A stretch of 64,000 bases of DNA, taken from positions 62,001 through 126,000 of the IMG/VR virus record IMGVR_UViG_3300033145_000192; one strand, written 5' to 3'. A program made the translations under genes and the position numbers. Shown piece by piece: positions 8,469-16,766 of this stretch. This stretch comes from a virus. Each line of letters begins with the position of its first letter. Positions within the stretch are counted from its first letter, which is position 1. The notes beneath the pieces were generated by a model. That model was given only the letters and a program-made list of their open reading frames with translations. It was not told where the DNA came from and did not search any database.

Positions 8469-9037
8469 TAGTATACCTTGTATCCCTTAATGCTTCCCTG
8501 CTTTGTATCCTCATCACCACCATACAGACATTCAAACCCAAATAATTCCATCTCTCCACATCTTGTGGATTTGGATAGATGCGTTTTATCCTTGTCATAT
8601 CCACTGCCCCAAGGCAAATGAATGATGCATAGTTTCTTTGCAACTATGTCGATGCGCCTGAATGTATCAGCCCATTCGTCTTTGTAGATGTGCTCTGGAC
8701 CGGCAGACCAAAACACAAGGTCAAAGCTATCCTCATCAAACACCTCATCAATCAGCCTTACGTCTCCAGCCACAACGTCTCGTATGTATGGGTTATTCAC
8801 CTTTTTTTCTATGTATTCATCGAATAGCTCTAGTGTGACGAAATCAAGGTCACCAGGAAAAACTTCATCAAGAAAGCGCAACCACCTGATTGAATCAACA
8901 CCTCCATGTATGCCCAAGCCCACATTCAGAATAGACTTGATACCCATATCCTTGACTGCCTCGCGAATTTCGTTCCACCCATAGCCAAGCATGACTTTCT
9001 TCCACTTGTCGAAATCTACCTCTTTTCTCTCAATCAT
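8468..9037 (-). CDS. Methyltransferase-like protein, paralogue of 12486-13166
   Basis: A 189-residue protein with a class I methyltransferase outline: ILNVGLGIHGG (motif I-like), VTLELFDEYI (motif II-like) and DLVFWSAGPEHI (motif IV-like). It shares a clear set of matching blocks with the protein at 12486-13166: NVGLG-HG, GDVR-IDE, GPEHI-DEWADTF, IHLPWG-YD and DTKQ. The two are therefore paralogues within one operon. Both lack an obvious catalytic residue, so they may methylate different positions of a glycan or be a methyltransferase-fold protein with another role. ATG at 9037 overlaps the upstream stop by 8 bases. Confidence 0.65.
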   Translation of the reverse strand: MIERKEVDFDKWKKVMLGYGWNEIREAVKDMGIKSILNVGLGIHGGVDSIRWLRFLDEVFPGDLDFVTLELFDEYIEKKVNNPYIRDVVAGDVRLIDEVFDEDSFDLVFWSAGPEHIYKDEWADTFRRIDIVAKKLCIIHLPWGSGYDKDKTHLSKSTRCGEMELFGFECLYGGDEDTKQGSIKGYKVY

Positions 9038-9728
9038 TATATGCTCCGAAGTATTGCTCGTTCAGACTCAAAATGTCCGATGGTATTGATTTTATTCTTT
9101 CTCTCACTTCTGGAGCCTTATACCTATCCAAAATCTTCATCTTGGACGGATTGGTCCTGAAGTCCAGTTTGTCGAAGCTACTTCCTCCTCCACTCCCCAT
9201 GATGTATTCACGCCCCGCATCTGTAAATGGAACTGAGGCACCAAGCATCGCGCACACCTCTTCGAATATAGTGCGACGATAATCTAAGTCTATATGCCAT
9301 TTCGGAAAGTTCACAGTCACACTTTGGTCACCAAACGTCTTATGTCCAAGTGCGTGAAGAATATAGTCCTTCCATACTGCAAATAGCTTGGAGTGTCCGA
9401 TATTCCCATGTTTGAGAATACTAGCAAAGTGATTTTTGATATCGCGAACCACGATTACACGAGGAAGATTAGGACATGTGGGGGTATCAATCCTGCCCTC
9501 AAGGCCAACTCCTAGGAGATTGATAGGGTCGGCAAGCGGCCTTTTAACGTGTTGCTCTCCGTTCGCATACCACACTTTGAGATGGGCGCTAGGGCCGTAG
9601 TTATTCAAAAACAGTCCGAGCCCTGGGAATTGGCAGAATAACCAGTGAGATACTCCGTGCTGGCCGCACCTGGGATAGCCTAGCACAGCAAGTGATTTCT
9701 TGTGCTCCAGCCCTGCTATCTTGCTCAT
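9030..9728 (-). CDS. Sulfotransferase-like protein
   Basis: A 232-residue protein. LAVLGYPRCGQHGVSHWL near the N-terminus matches the sulfotransferase 5'-phosphosulfate loop (usually PRSGT or PKSGT) in a divergent form, and RVIVVRDIKNHFASILK near residue 90 matches the 3'-phosphate-binding segment with its Arg-Asp and a following serine. The next gene in this operon is the APS kinase fusion, with a 4-base overlap, so donor synthesis and transfer are translationally coupled. The divergent loop lowers confidence; the context raises it. Confidence 0.62.
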   Translation of the reverse strand: MSKIAGLEHKKSLAVLGYPRCGQHGVSHWLFCQFPGLGLFLNNYGPSAHLKVWYANGEQHVKRPLADPINLLGVGLEGRIDTPTCPNLPRVIVVRDIKNHFASILKHGNIGHSKLFAVWKDYILHALGHKTFGDQSVTVNFPKWHIDLDYRRTIFEEVCAMLGASVPFTDAGREYIMGSGGGSSFDKLDFRTNPSKMKILDRYKAPEVRERIKSIPSDILSLNEQYFGAYND

Positions 9729-10459
9729 TCTGCCGCCCTCTGCTCAAGGAACTCAAGCACCTTGTTGACGCTAAATTCGATTGACTCGTGCTCTGTGTTG
9801 ATTATCAAATCGGGGCTAGCTGGCTCCTCATAAGGTGCGCTTGGGTGAAATCCCGTAAGGTCCTTAATCTCGCCATCCATTGCTTTTTTATACAGACCCT
9901 TTGGGTCTCGCTTGGCGCACACACCAACCGGGCACTTGACGTAAACCTCGATGTAGTTGTCGCACAACTTTCGCGCATAGTCTCTTTGGCACTTGAATGG
10001 GGAGATGAACGAGGCCAGCACGATATGGTCGATTGCCAGGTAGCTCGCCACATGCACCGCTCGCTTGTTGTTCTCGTCCCTGTCGTCCTTAGAGAATCCA
10101 AGGTGCTTACTAAATGTAGCCCGCGCAACATCTCCGTCAAGGCGCTTGACCTGCAACATCTTTGCCTGTAATTTCGCCGCTATGGCATCTGCTAGAGTCG
10201 TCTTGCCCGACCCACTCAGACCTGTAAACCACACCACAACTCCGTCAGTAGTAACGCATTCACGACCAAAATTCACGCTATTCCACGCCCTTTCATGGAG
10301 ATAATACAACAAGGACTTTACCACCACATCCACTCCTATGAGTGCCGTAGCAATACCCCATGAGCCAGTAATGGCCCCACCGATGATAAAGAGTGCTAAC
10401 GTGGCCCAGAGTCGCCATGAGATTGTTTTGACTATTGACCTTTTGGAAGTTTCAACCAT
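9725..10459 (-). CDS. cysC: DUF2061 membrane domain fused to APS kinase (CysC)
   Basis: A 244-residue two-domain protein. Residues 5-62 match DUF2061, with two hydrophobic helices and the closing HERAW motif. Residues 73-240 are an adenylylsulfate kinase, which phosphorylates APS to PAPS: Walker A GLSGSGKT (80-87), LDGD (107-110), GFSKDDRDENNKR (121-133), the SPFKCQRDYAR substrate segment and RDPKGLYKKA are all intact. The ATG at 10459 with GAGGAG five bases upstream is preferred to the GTG at 10465. No ATP sulfurylase is present in the window, so APS would come from the host. The membrane domain suggests PAPS is made at the membrane. It overlaps a sulfotransferase-like gene on each side. Confidence 0.93.
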   Translation of the reverse strand: MVETSKRSIVKTISWRLWATLALFIIGGAITGSWGIATALIGVDVVVKSLLYYLHERAWNSVNFGRECVTTDGVVVWFTGLSGSGKTTLADAIAAKLQAKMLQVKRLDGDVARATFSKHLGFSKDDRDENNKRAVHVASYLAIDHIVLASFISPFKCQRDYARKLCDNYIEVYVKCPVGVCAKRDPKGLYKKAMDGEIKDLTGFHPSAPYEEPASPDLIINTEHESIEFSVNKVLEFLEQRAAE

Positions 10460-11079
10460 TTCCACTCCTCACATTCCATGCTATATACTTCGTCAATGTG
10501 CTTTATATCCTCTTCACTCAACTCTTTCATATATGCCTTAGTTTCGTAGTAGTGCTTCTTGCGCTCGAACATACCGTTAGAAGTGCGGCCTTTGTAGTGC
10601 TTTGCAATGTCAATGCATATGCCGCCGGAAGTGAGGGGAACTCCATACATTTCAACTATACTTCGAAGAATTTCGCGTGGGTGACCCATCATATCATCGT
10701 GCTGGATGTTAACCCAGTTTGGAACTATCGACTCGATGGTTCTAAACGTCTCTAATACATGATTGCGCATAGCTATCATGTCGCTAAAGTCGAAACCTTC
10801 TACACCCCAAGGCTCACGCATGGCCCGCGTTACGGAAAGCCCGCTCCTGATTACTCCATGCGTTTGACCAGTCATAGAGCAAATCCAAGCCCATATGTTC
10901 TTATGAATGTGTAGGAATAGCGTATCGCTCCAGTCTCTTTCTCTAAGAAACCTCAGATTCACACCATGCTTACTCCCGTGCTTACTCCCAACCTCTATAT
11001 CGAAGTTGGCAGCACATAGTCGTTGAAGTATGTTTGTCCCACTACATTGTAGTCCAAATACCTGGATATACTTAATCAT
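10432..11079 (-). CDS. Sulfotransferase-like protein
   Basis: A 215-residue protein starting MIKYIQVFGLQCSGTNILQ. The GLQCSGTN loop corresponds to the PAPS 5'-phosphosulfate loop, and DTLFLHIHKNIWAWICSM corresponds to the 3'-phosphate segment in a family where a Lys-Asn replaces the more common Arg-Asp. The ATG at 11079 overlaps the upstream stop by 8 bases; a start at 11121 would overlap that gene too far. It overlaps the APS kinase gene by 28 bases. Acceptor unknown. Confidence 0.65.
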   Translation of the reverse strand: MIKYIQVFGLQCSGTNILQRLCAANFDIEVGSKHGSKHGVNLRFLRERDWSDTLFLHIHKNIWAWICSMTGQTHGVIRSGLSVTRAMREPWGVEGFDFSDMIAMRNHVLETFRTIESIVPNWVNIQHDDMMGHPREILRSIVEMYGVPLTSGGICIDIAKHYKGRTSNGMFERKKHYYETKAYMKELSEEDIKHIDEVYSMECEEWKWLKLPKGQ

Positions 11080-11722
11080 CGCCTTCCGATTCTTCCCGCT
11101 CACCAACCATCTTCTTTGCAAAATCGTAAAGCTTCATATCCCACTCATTGTAGCCAAGCACCAATTCTACGTCCTTCTTAGGAAGGTTTTTCACTTTATG
11201 ATTCTTTGTTTTGTTGTCATGTCCTAATCCACCTAGGCCATAGTCAGCCCTAAGTCGTCTAGCAAGCTTCCCTAGATTATCTGTGAACCCCACATACTTA
11301 ACAAGCTCAAGATTCCTAACTGCATCGTCATAGTGACATTCATGAATGGGCCCATGGTAGAGTAATCCAAGACCACACAGTTGCCGAACAGCCAAATTCT
11401 GCACATTCCAAGCACAAAGCTGCTCCATAAACTCAGCAAGCGGAGGCTTCTTCTTTGGAGCCTTTCTGTAATTATATGCAAACTTACTAAATACTCTTTC
11501 CGCTGGATGACGCAATATGGTTACATACTCACAACTGTCTGGATTATACTGATGAATGCCATATGGAATATGTCCAAGTAGTGCTTTTCTTTTCCGTTTA
11601 CGAGCCATCTCCATTCGTTCTTTCAAGTCGCTTTGATGCGAAACAATCATCGGATTAAGCACACTCATCATGCCTCTTAGTGAAATTCCGCCAGTTTTCG
11701 CTATGTGGATGAAGATAAGCAT
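11072..11722 (-). CDS. Sulfotransferase (Sulfotransfer_2-like, carbohydrate type)
   Basis: A 216-residue protein and the clearest sulfotransferase here. FIHIAKTGGISLRGM at residues 4-18 is the 5'-phosphosulfate loop of the carbohydrate sulfotransferases related to heparan 2-O- and chondroitin/HNK-1-type enzymes (usual form HxPKTGGTS). VTILRHPAERVFSKF near residue 70 is the 3'-phosphate site with the expected Arg-x-Pro and serine. Family members transfer sulfate from PAPS to a sugar hydroxyl. The stop overlaps the start of the next sulfotransferase-like gene, and the APS kinase is two genes downstream. Confidence 0.85.
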   Translation of the reverse strand: MLIFIHIAKTGGISLRGMMSVLNPMIVSHQSDLKERMEMARKRKRKALLGHIPYGIHQYNPDSCEYVTILRHPAERVFSKFAYNYRKAPKKKPPLAEFMEQLCAWNVQNLAVRQLCGLGLLYHGPIHECHYDDAVRNLELVKYVGFTDNLGKLARRLRADYGLGGLGHDNKTKNHKVKNLPKKDVELVLGYNEWDMKLYDFAKKMVGEREESEGDD

Positions 11723-12492
11723 TACCTATCTTCTCTCTCCCCACGAACGAAGTGATACGTAATACAGTCACCAACGAGATAGTTTGGAATTCCAGCATGC
11801 TGATATTTGTCATGAATGATGACATCGCCAGTTATCCCACCAACGATTGTGGGCATTGGACCGAACTTCTTCCAGTATTTCCTGTCCTGCAACCAGCTAC
11901 ATCCATCAGTCCTAGGAGGTCCGTTAATCATCCTAGTAGGTTTCTTCCAGTGCTCTAGGCACTCTAGAATGGTATATGGTCCAGGCTTCACTATCTCCTC
12001 ACAAAACTTAACGAACTCGTCTTCCTTGTAGGTGTCATATGTGAGCCCAAAATCGCGGCAAAAATGTCTGGAGCCAGGGTGACTAAGCATGGACTCTACG
12101 GTCTGCGCCTGTAGGATTGCATCTCCTTGGAGGTCGTTGTAGCAATCGAGTATGGTAGCGAACGAACCTGGGAACCAAGTCTGGTCACTTCCACCACGGA
12201 AAACTAGTGGATGCTCGCCAAGTGTGTAGCCCAAGTTCCAACAGTCATAGAGGCGTTTGATGAAAGGCTTGCTCGGGTCCTCGTAGTGTAGATGATACTT
12301 GATGTCATGCTGCTCACAAATAGCAACAAGCTCGTCTGTTACTGCTTGGGGAATCTTCGCATTGTAGTAGATGATGACGTTAAACGTCCACACGTCTCGT
12401 GTAAGTCCAGCGTTGCGTAGGACATTGTCTACATGTCCCCTAAAGAGTCCAGGGTCTCTACCAATAATCGTATAGTAATCCATCGTTAACAT
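11722..12492 (-). CDS. Putative glycosyltransferase (GT-A-like)
   Basis: A 256-residue protein. The N-terminal half is arranged as alternating strands and helices (YYTIIGRDPG, FNVIIYYNA, IKYHLHYED), followed by PLVFRGGSDQTWFPGSF, where a GSDQ stands in the place of the metal-binding DxD of GT-A enzymes. The ATG at 12492 has GGGGA five bases upstream and overlaps the preceding stop; an alternative ATG lies at 12483. I cannot assign a CAZy family. It could equally be a non-catalytic relative. Confidence 0.55.
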   Translation of the reverse strand: MLTMDYYTIIGRDPGLFRGHVDNVLRNAGLTRDVWTFNVIIYYNAKIPQAVTDELVAICEQHDIKYHLHYEDPSKPFIKRLYDCWNLGYTLGEHPLVFRGGSDQTWFPGSFATILDCYNDLQGDAILQAQTVESMLSHPGSRHFCRDFGLTYDTYKEDEFVKFCEEIVKPGPYTILECLEHWKKPTRMINGPPRTDGCSWLQDRKYWKKFGPMPTIVGGITGDVIIHDKYQHAGIPNYLVGDCITYHFVRGEREDR

Positions 12493-13166
12493 ACTAATCC
12501 CCGCTTCCAGCCATACATACATGACTGCTTCGTGTCCCTTATTCCAGTATATCTTACCTTAAACCCAAACTGTTCCATTTCATCCCTCATAACGGACCCA
12601 GAAAGGTGCTGGTCTCCCAGTGGGAATTTCTTGTTTTGGTTATTGTCGTATGCCTTACCCCACGGAAGATGGATAACAATAATCTTGCCGAGCTTATCTA
12701 ACTTGGCGAAAGTATCCGCCCACTCATCCCTATTGATATGCTCGGGTCCATGGGACCATAGAATAAGGTCAAATGGTCCTATGTCCAACTCGTCAATCTT
12801 GCGAACATCTCCAAGATGACACTTGTCGATGTATTCTCGGTTTGCTCCCTTGACGGCCCTCATCTTTTTAATTCGGCTCGCAACCAACTCTAGGTTTTCA
12901 AATCTATTTATGTCGAAAAGCCAGTTGTATACCTTGAGCCACTTGATGGTTTCCCCATGCTCTCCCAGTCCCACATTCAGCAACGAATTGATTTCTGGAA
13001 CCGCTGTAGCAATCTCCTTATACATTTCAGCAAACCCCACCCCTTTGCCTATGCCTCTTTTTGGATTAGACTTTGGTGGAAACTTCTTGTGTGCGTTATC
13101 CCAACATTTCGCGAATATCTGAGAGCGCATAAGGATTTTCTTTACTTCTGCCGGGTCTAACAACAT
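12486..13166 (-). CDS. Methyltransferase-like protein, paralogue of 8468-9037
   Basis: A 226-residue protein that shares ordered blocks with the 189-residue protein at 8468: LLNVGLGEHG, HLGDVRKIDEL, LWSHGPEHINRDEWADTF, IVIHLPWGKAYD and DTKQS. The outline is that of a class I SAM methyltransferase. The chosen ATG at 13166 follows GGAGCATTTCA and overlaps the wecB gene by 71 bases; a later ATG at 13130 has no good ribosome site. Function is inferred from fold and context only. Confidence 0.62.
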   Translation of the reverse strand: MLLDPAEVKKILMRSQIFAKCWDNAHKKFPPKSNPKRGIGKGVGFAEMYKEIATAVPEINSLLNVGLGEHGETIKWLKVYNWLFDINRFENLELVASRIKKMRAVKGANREYIDKCHLGDVRKIDELDIGPFDLILWSHGPEHINRDEWADTFAKLDKLGKIIVIHLPWGKAYDNNQNKKFPLGDQHLSGSVMRDEMEQFGFKVRYTGIRDTKQSCMYGWKRGLVC

Positions 13167-14316
13167 TGAAATGCTCCAGTATGAATGGGTCAAGTATAGG
13201 AATGGAGCTTCCAAGCTCTACCCTGTTGAAATATCTTCTCTTGCCATCAAGCCTCTTTACAAGGTTCTCGACAATGCGCTCCGAACTCTTACCATCTCCT
13301 AGAGTAAAATCTTCATTGAGCGTGCCAGTCAATGCTAGCTCCGTAGCTTCTTCAATCGCACTACTGTATGGGCTACTCATAAACGTGATGCCAGACTTAA
13401 ATGTCTCTGGCCTTTCTGTTGCTTCTCTCGTTACAACACATGGAGTCCCAAGTAGCGCCGAAACCTCCTGGTTGGTTCCGCTGTCAGTATACTCAATCAT
13501 CGCATTGGCCTCAAGGCGAATGAAATCGAAAAATCCCAATGGAGGCATTGTGTGGAAGTGTTGCGGATACTTGATTCCTAGCTTCTTCAGTCTCGGCATC
13601 TCAATGAGTATTACCGGAATTCCAAGTTTCTTGGTTGTCTCTCCTACAGTTCGGATAATTCCCTCTGCCATTCCCTTTATCTCTACGTGCTCATTCCTAT
13701 GCAACGTCATCAACGCATACTCGCCAGGTTTGCATGGAAGTGGCGCAATTCCCTTGTGCATCCAATCCAATTTATCTCGGTGTTCATTCACCACATCGAC
13801 AATTACATTTCCAACAACCTCAATCCTAGTTGGCTCAACGCCTTCTCTTACTAGGTTAATCTTGTAGTCATGCTGATACACATACAGGATATCACTTACT
13901 CTATCAATCAAAACTCTGTTGCGCTCCTCTGGCATCTTCCAGTTAAAAGAACGCATACCTGCTTCGATGTGTGCGATAGGAATACCCATCTTTAGCGGAG
14001 CTACGCATCCAATAGTGGCGTTCGCATCTCCTAGGAACAAACAAACGTCTGGTTGAAGCTTCTCAAGCTCTTGCCCCAATTGCATAATCAATTGGCTATG
14101 CTGCCCAAAATGACTATCGGCCCTAGTTTGCAACTGAATGTCTGGGCGTGGCACGCCTAACTCATCAAAGAAGATGTCACTCAGATTATGGTCATAGTGC
14201 TGACCTGTATGTAGGAATGTAGCCTCTACGTTTGGATGCTCCTTAAGCAACCTCAAAACAATTGATGTCCTAATGAAATCTGGGCGGATGCCCAGAACTA
14301 CTGCAACCTTGTGCAT
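13096..14316 (-). CDS. wecB: UDP-N-acetylglucosamine 2-epimerase (non-hydrolysing, WecB/WbjD-like)
   Basis: A 406-residue GT-B-fold epimerase that interconverts UDP-GlcNAc and UDP-ManNAc or the corresponding deoxy-sugars. Signatures: VVLGIRPDFIR at the N-terminus, HTGQHYDHN (36-44), HIEAGMRSF with PEERNRVLIDRVSD, and SGTNQEVSALLG followed by TREATERPETFKSG, the conserved UDP-binding stretch. Length is normal (about 370-400). The AGMRSF...PEERNR wording is closer to the WbjD/FnlC subgroup than to classical WecB, and the RmlD-like gene next to it fits that subgroup's N-acetylfucosamine or related pathway. Confidence 0.92.
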   Translation of the reverse strand: MHKVAVVLGIRPDFIRTSIVLRLLKEHPNVEATFLHTGQHYDHNLSDIFFDELGVPRPDIQLQTRADSHFGQHSQLIMQLGQELEKLQPDVCLFLGDANATIGCVAPLKMGIPIAHIEAGMRSFNWKMPEERNRVLIDRVSDILYVYQHDYKINLVREGVEPTRIEVVGNVIVDVVNEHRDKLDWMHKGIAPLPCKPGEYALMTLHRNEHVEIKGMAEGIIRTVGETTKKLGIPVILIEMPRLKKLGIKYPQHFHTMPPLGFFDFIRLEANAMIEYTDSGTNQEVSALLGTPCVVTREATERPETFKSGITFMSSPYSSAIEEATELALTGTLNEDFTLGDGKSSERIVENLVKRLDGKRRYFNRVELGSSIPILDPFILEHFNVVRPGRSKENPYALSDIREMLG

Positions 14317-14323
14317 TTAACCC

Positions 14324-15172
14324 TCAAATTCGGCGCATATCCCGTTCGTATTCCGCCATCTCTTCTATCATTCCTGCGAAGTCTTGCGGAATAACCAAAT
14401 CATTCAATCCTCTCTCCGTCCTTAGAGAGCGGTTGATACCAATGTCTGTTTCGTGCGGATTTACCTTAATTTCGAACCCGAACTGCCTAATGATTTCTGA
14501 TACCAACTCAAACTTGGTAACATCAGAAGAGAATACGTGAAATAGGCTAGGCTCATACAAGTCTTCAAATATGATGTCATAAATGATGCGCCCCAACTCA
14601 AGTGTCGTCACTCCGTTCCAAACGTGGTTCGTGAACCCGTTTATCTCTTTTCCATCTTGGCTTCTCAGCCACTCCAATAGGCTCCGACTTCTGCCGCCAA
14701 ACTCCGGACCAATGATGCTTGTCCGCAACACCATGCAGTCATCTGGTTCACCCAAACTCTTGGACTTGCCATACGAATCTAATGCATTGTGCTTGTCGGT
14801 TTCCTTGTATTCACCCCTCCAGCCGTCATAGACGCAATCTGTCGTAATGTGAACAATTCTCGTATTTGTTAGTGTTCCCCACGTTGATAGTTGACGCGGG
14901 AAGATAGCATTTGTATAGATAGCATTCGCCACATCCGTAGGATTCGCAAACATTGGCTTAATCGCACCAATGCAGTTGATGACATAATCAACTCTGAACC
15001 CTAGTAGCGTCGAAAGCTTAGTTCCTATCTGATTGAGTGTCCTTGGCTCAATAACCAACGCCTCTCTTCCGTAGGCATTGATATCCATGTAAGTCCCCAC
15101 GGACTTTGACTTGAGCGTATGTTCTACCATATGCCCAAGCATTCCAGTTCGACCCAATATCGCTATCTTCAT
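14324..15172 (-). CDS. RmlD-like nucleotide-sugar reductase (SDR)
   Basis: A 282-residue short-chain reductase of the dTDP-4-dehydrorhamnose reductase group. The cofactor loop is AILGRTGMLGHMV, the catalytic pair is YGKSK, and IHITTDCVYDG is the family's conserved TDYVF-like strand. Length fits RmlD (about 290). It lies between wecB and an RmlC-like cupin, and the ATG at 15172 overlaps the cupin stop by 4 bases. By analogy to capsule loci it may reduce a 4-keto UDP-sugar rather than dTDP-sugar, since no RmlA/RmlB pair is obvious in the window. Confidence 0.85.
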   Translation of the reverse strand: MKIAILGRTGMLGHMVEHTLKSKSVGTYMDINAYGREALVIEPRTLNQIGTKLSTLLGFRVDYVINCIGAIKPMFANPTDVANAIYTNAIFPRQLSTWGTLTNTRIVHITTDCVYDGWRGEYKETDKHNALDSYGKSKSLGEPDDCMVLRTSIIGPEFGGRSRSLLEWLRSQDGKEINGFTNHVWNGVTTLELGRIIYDIIFEDLYEPSLFHVFSSDVTKFELVSEIIRQFGFEIKVNPHETDIGINRSLRTERGLNDLVIPQDFAGMIEEMAEYERDMRRI

Positions 15173-15618
15173 CTGTTTTCCACACCAAAGATGATGTTGA
15201 TGTCTTCGTCTGAGACTTTCATTCTGTGGTCGTCCTTCTTCACTTCTTCGAAGCTAAGAGTAGAATAAACGAGCATTCTGGTATCTTCCTCAAGCGTTAC
15301 GGTTCCGTTATACCAACCTGGTGGAATCCAAATAATGCCTGGCTTCCTATCGCTTAGTGTCGCTACTGTAACCTCGGCTGGATTGTCCATCCTTCTGGCT
15401 GCAATCTTGGCTGTCCCCTTAATCACATGGATACCAGTCCAGCCCTTTTTGTGTCCGTGCCATGCACGAATCAGTCCAGAATTCCAATTCTGGATTACGT
15501 AAGTTCTGCTGATATCAAACTGTATCTCGTGGTTTCCGATGTTGTCTACTGGACAGTAAACACTACCTCTATCATCAACATACAATGGAAAGTATACGAC
15601 TTCTGGCTGCCTATCCAC
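15169..15618 (-). CDS. RmlC/WxcM-like cupin (sugar 3,5-epimerase or isomerase family)
   Basis: A 149-residue single-domain cupin. YVIQNWNSGLIRAWHGHKK matches the RmlC-type active site, in which the His of RAWHGH is the catalytic base, and PGIIWIPPGWYNG is the conserved C-terminal strand. The start is a GTG at 15618 overlapping the preceding stop by 8 bases. The adjacent RmlD-like gene suggests the two act one after the other on the same 4-keto sugar. In the CapF enzyme of capsule loci an SDR and a cupin are joined in one chain; here they are separate. Confidence 0.8.
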   Translation of the reverse strand: MDRQPEVVYFPLYVDDRGSVYCPVDNIGNHEIQFDISRTYVIQNWNSGLIRAWHGHKKGWTGIHVIKGTAKIAARRMDNPAEVTVATLSDRKPGIIWIPPGWYNGTVTLEEDTRMLVYSTLSFEEVKKDDHRMKVSDEDINIIFGVENR

Positions 15619-16567
15619 TCATCACCTCTCCTACATATTGTGCGTTGTGGAATCTCTTGTCCCACACGTCAGCTATTCTGCCCTCATTCATGACCTTAAT
15701 CATTTCAGAGACTCCAGTATGCACTGATATGCCTGCGATAAATCCACTATTCTTCGCCTTGGCATTGTCAACTCTATAGTTTCTCAAGTCCTCAAACTTC
15801 ATATCAGTTCTGGTAATGTCACCCTTACCGGCACACAGAATGATACGTTCTGCTAGGTCAATGATTCTCATGTTCGACCTTGAAAGCACCCATGTTCCAT
15901 TGTCGGGCAACACTGCTGCTTGCGCGAATATCTGGCCAGCATCACGGACATGAAGGAGCGGCCTCCATTGCTCTCCACCGAATACAGTCAACGGCTTACC
16001 TTGCATTACCCTATATGTAAGGATGTTCGCCACAAGGTCGCACCTAATCCTGGCATGCTCGGTGCTCAGACCAAATAGAGTGCCCAGGCGGAAAATCGCG
16101 TGAGATGGAACCTTGCTTACTGCGGCCTCAGCATTTAGCTTTGTCCCTGCATACAAACTAAGAGGATTGGTGGCACTCTCTTCGTCTAAGAGGTCATTGT
16201 TAGCTCCGTAGACGCTGCACGTTGAGGCAAATATCATTCGCACACCGAACTTGGTGCAGAGGTGAGCAATCCTATTGGTTGCCAATTCATTTACATCGAC
16301 CGTGAATGCCTGATTTACCTGACATGCGCCATCGCCAACGATTCCAGCCAAGTGAACTAGTGAGTCGTAATTCTCACTTTTCATACAAAGACGCATGAAG
16401 GTATAGTCAGTGATATCGCCACGAATGAATTTAACACCACGACGCATATACATTCCGCCATACATGAGGTTGTCCAAGACTGTGACCTCGTGACCATCAT
16501 TGACTAGATGTTCAGCAACACAATCTCCAATATATCCCGCCCCACCCGTTATGAGTATCTTAGCCAT
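15611..16567 (-). CDS. NAD-dependent nucleotide-sugar epimerase/dehydratase
   Basis: A 318-residue extended SDR. ILITGGAGYIGDCV is the NAD loop, FASTCSVYG holds the catalytic serine strand and YAGTK the Tyr-x3-Lys pair. The body resembles UDP-glucose 4-epimerase and dTDP-glucose 4,6-dehydratase-type proteins, and the conserved RPLLHVRDAGQ region binds the nucleotide. The ATG at 16567 is favoured over a GTG six bases upstream on ribosome-site spacing. It is the first of four consecutive sugar-nucleotide genes (this one, cupin, RmlD-like, wecB). Confidence 0.87.
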   Translation of the reverse strand: MAKILITGGAGYIGDCVAEHLVNDGHEVTVLDNLMYGGMYMRRGVKFIRGDITDYTFMRLCMKSENYDSLVHLAGIVGDGACQVNQAFTVDVNELATNRIAHLCTKFGVRMIFASTCSVYGANNDLLDEESATNPLSLYAGTKLNAEAAVSKVPSHAIFRLGTLFGLSTEHARIRCDLVANILTYRVMQGKPLTVFGGEQWRPLLHVRDAGQIFAQAAVLPDNGTWVLSRSNMRIIDLAERIILCAGKGDITRTDMKFEDLRNYRVDNAKAKNSGFIAGISVHTGVSEMIKVMNEGRIADVWDKRFHNAQYVGEVMSG

Positions 16568-16766
16568 CTCCACCCGCCTTTATGTGTCGTAGAAAGTAAA
16601 GCGTCTTCCTTGTTGGATAACAGTTCGAAAGTGCCTTCTTGTCAAGGGGTAAACTTATTACACAAACAGGTCCACCACAATAGCAGACCTGTTCGCTTAA
16701 AGGCATTATCTCTTTACAATCAGCACACTCTCTAGCCCAAAAGGTGCTTTCTGAAGAACCATGCAC
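16560..16766 (-). CDS. Small zinc-ribbon protein (68 aa)
   Basis: A short ORF that fills the space between the protease gene and the epimerase gene, with a GTG start at 16766 and a stop overlapping the epimerase start by 8 bases. CADCKE near residue 14 and CYCGGPVC near residue 28 look like a four-cysteine zinc site. The GTG start lies 35 bases inside the protease gene; an ATG at 16706 would delete the first cysteine pair. I do not recognise the family. Similar small zinc proteins occur at 49-228 and 6015-6440. Confidence 0.5.
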   Translation of the reverse strand: MHGSSESTFWARECADCKEIMPLSEQVCYCGGPVCVISLPLDKKALSNCYPTRKTLYFLRHIKAGGDG

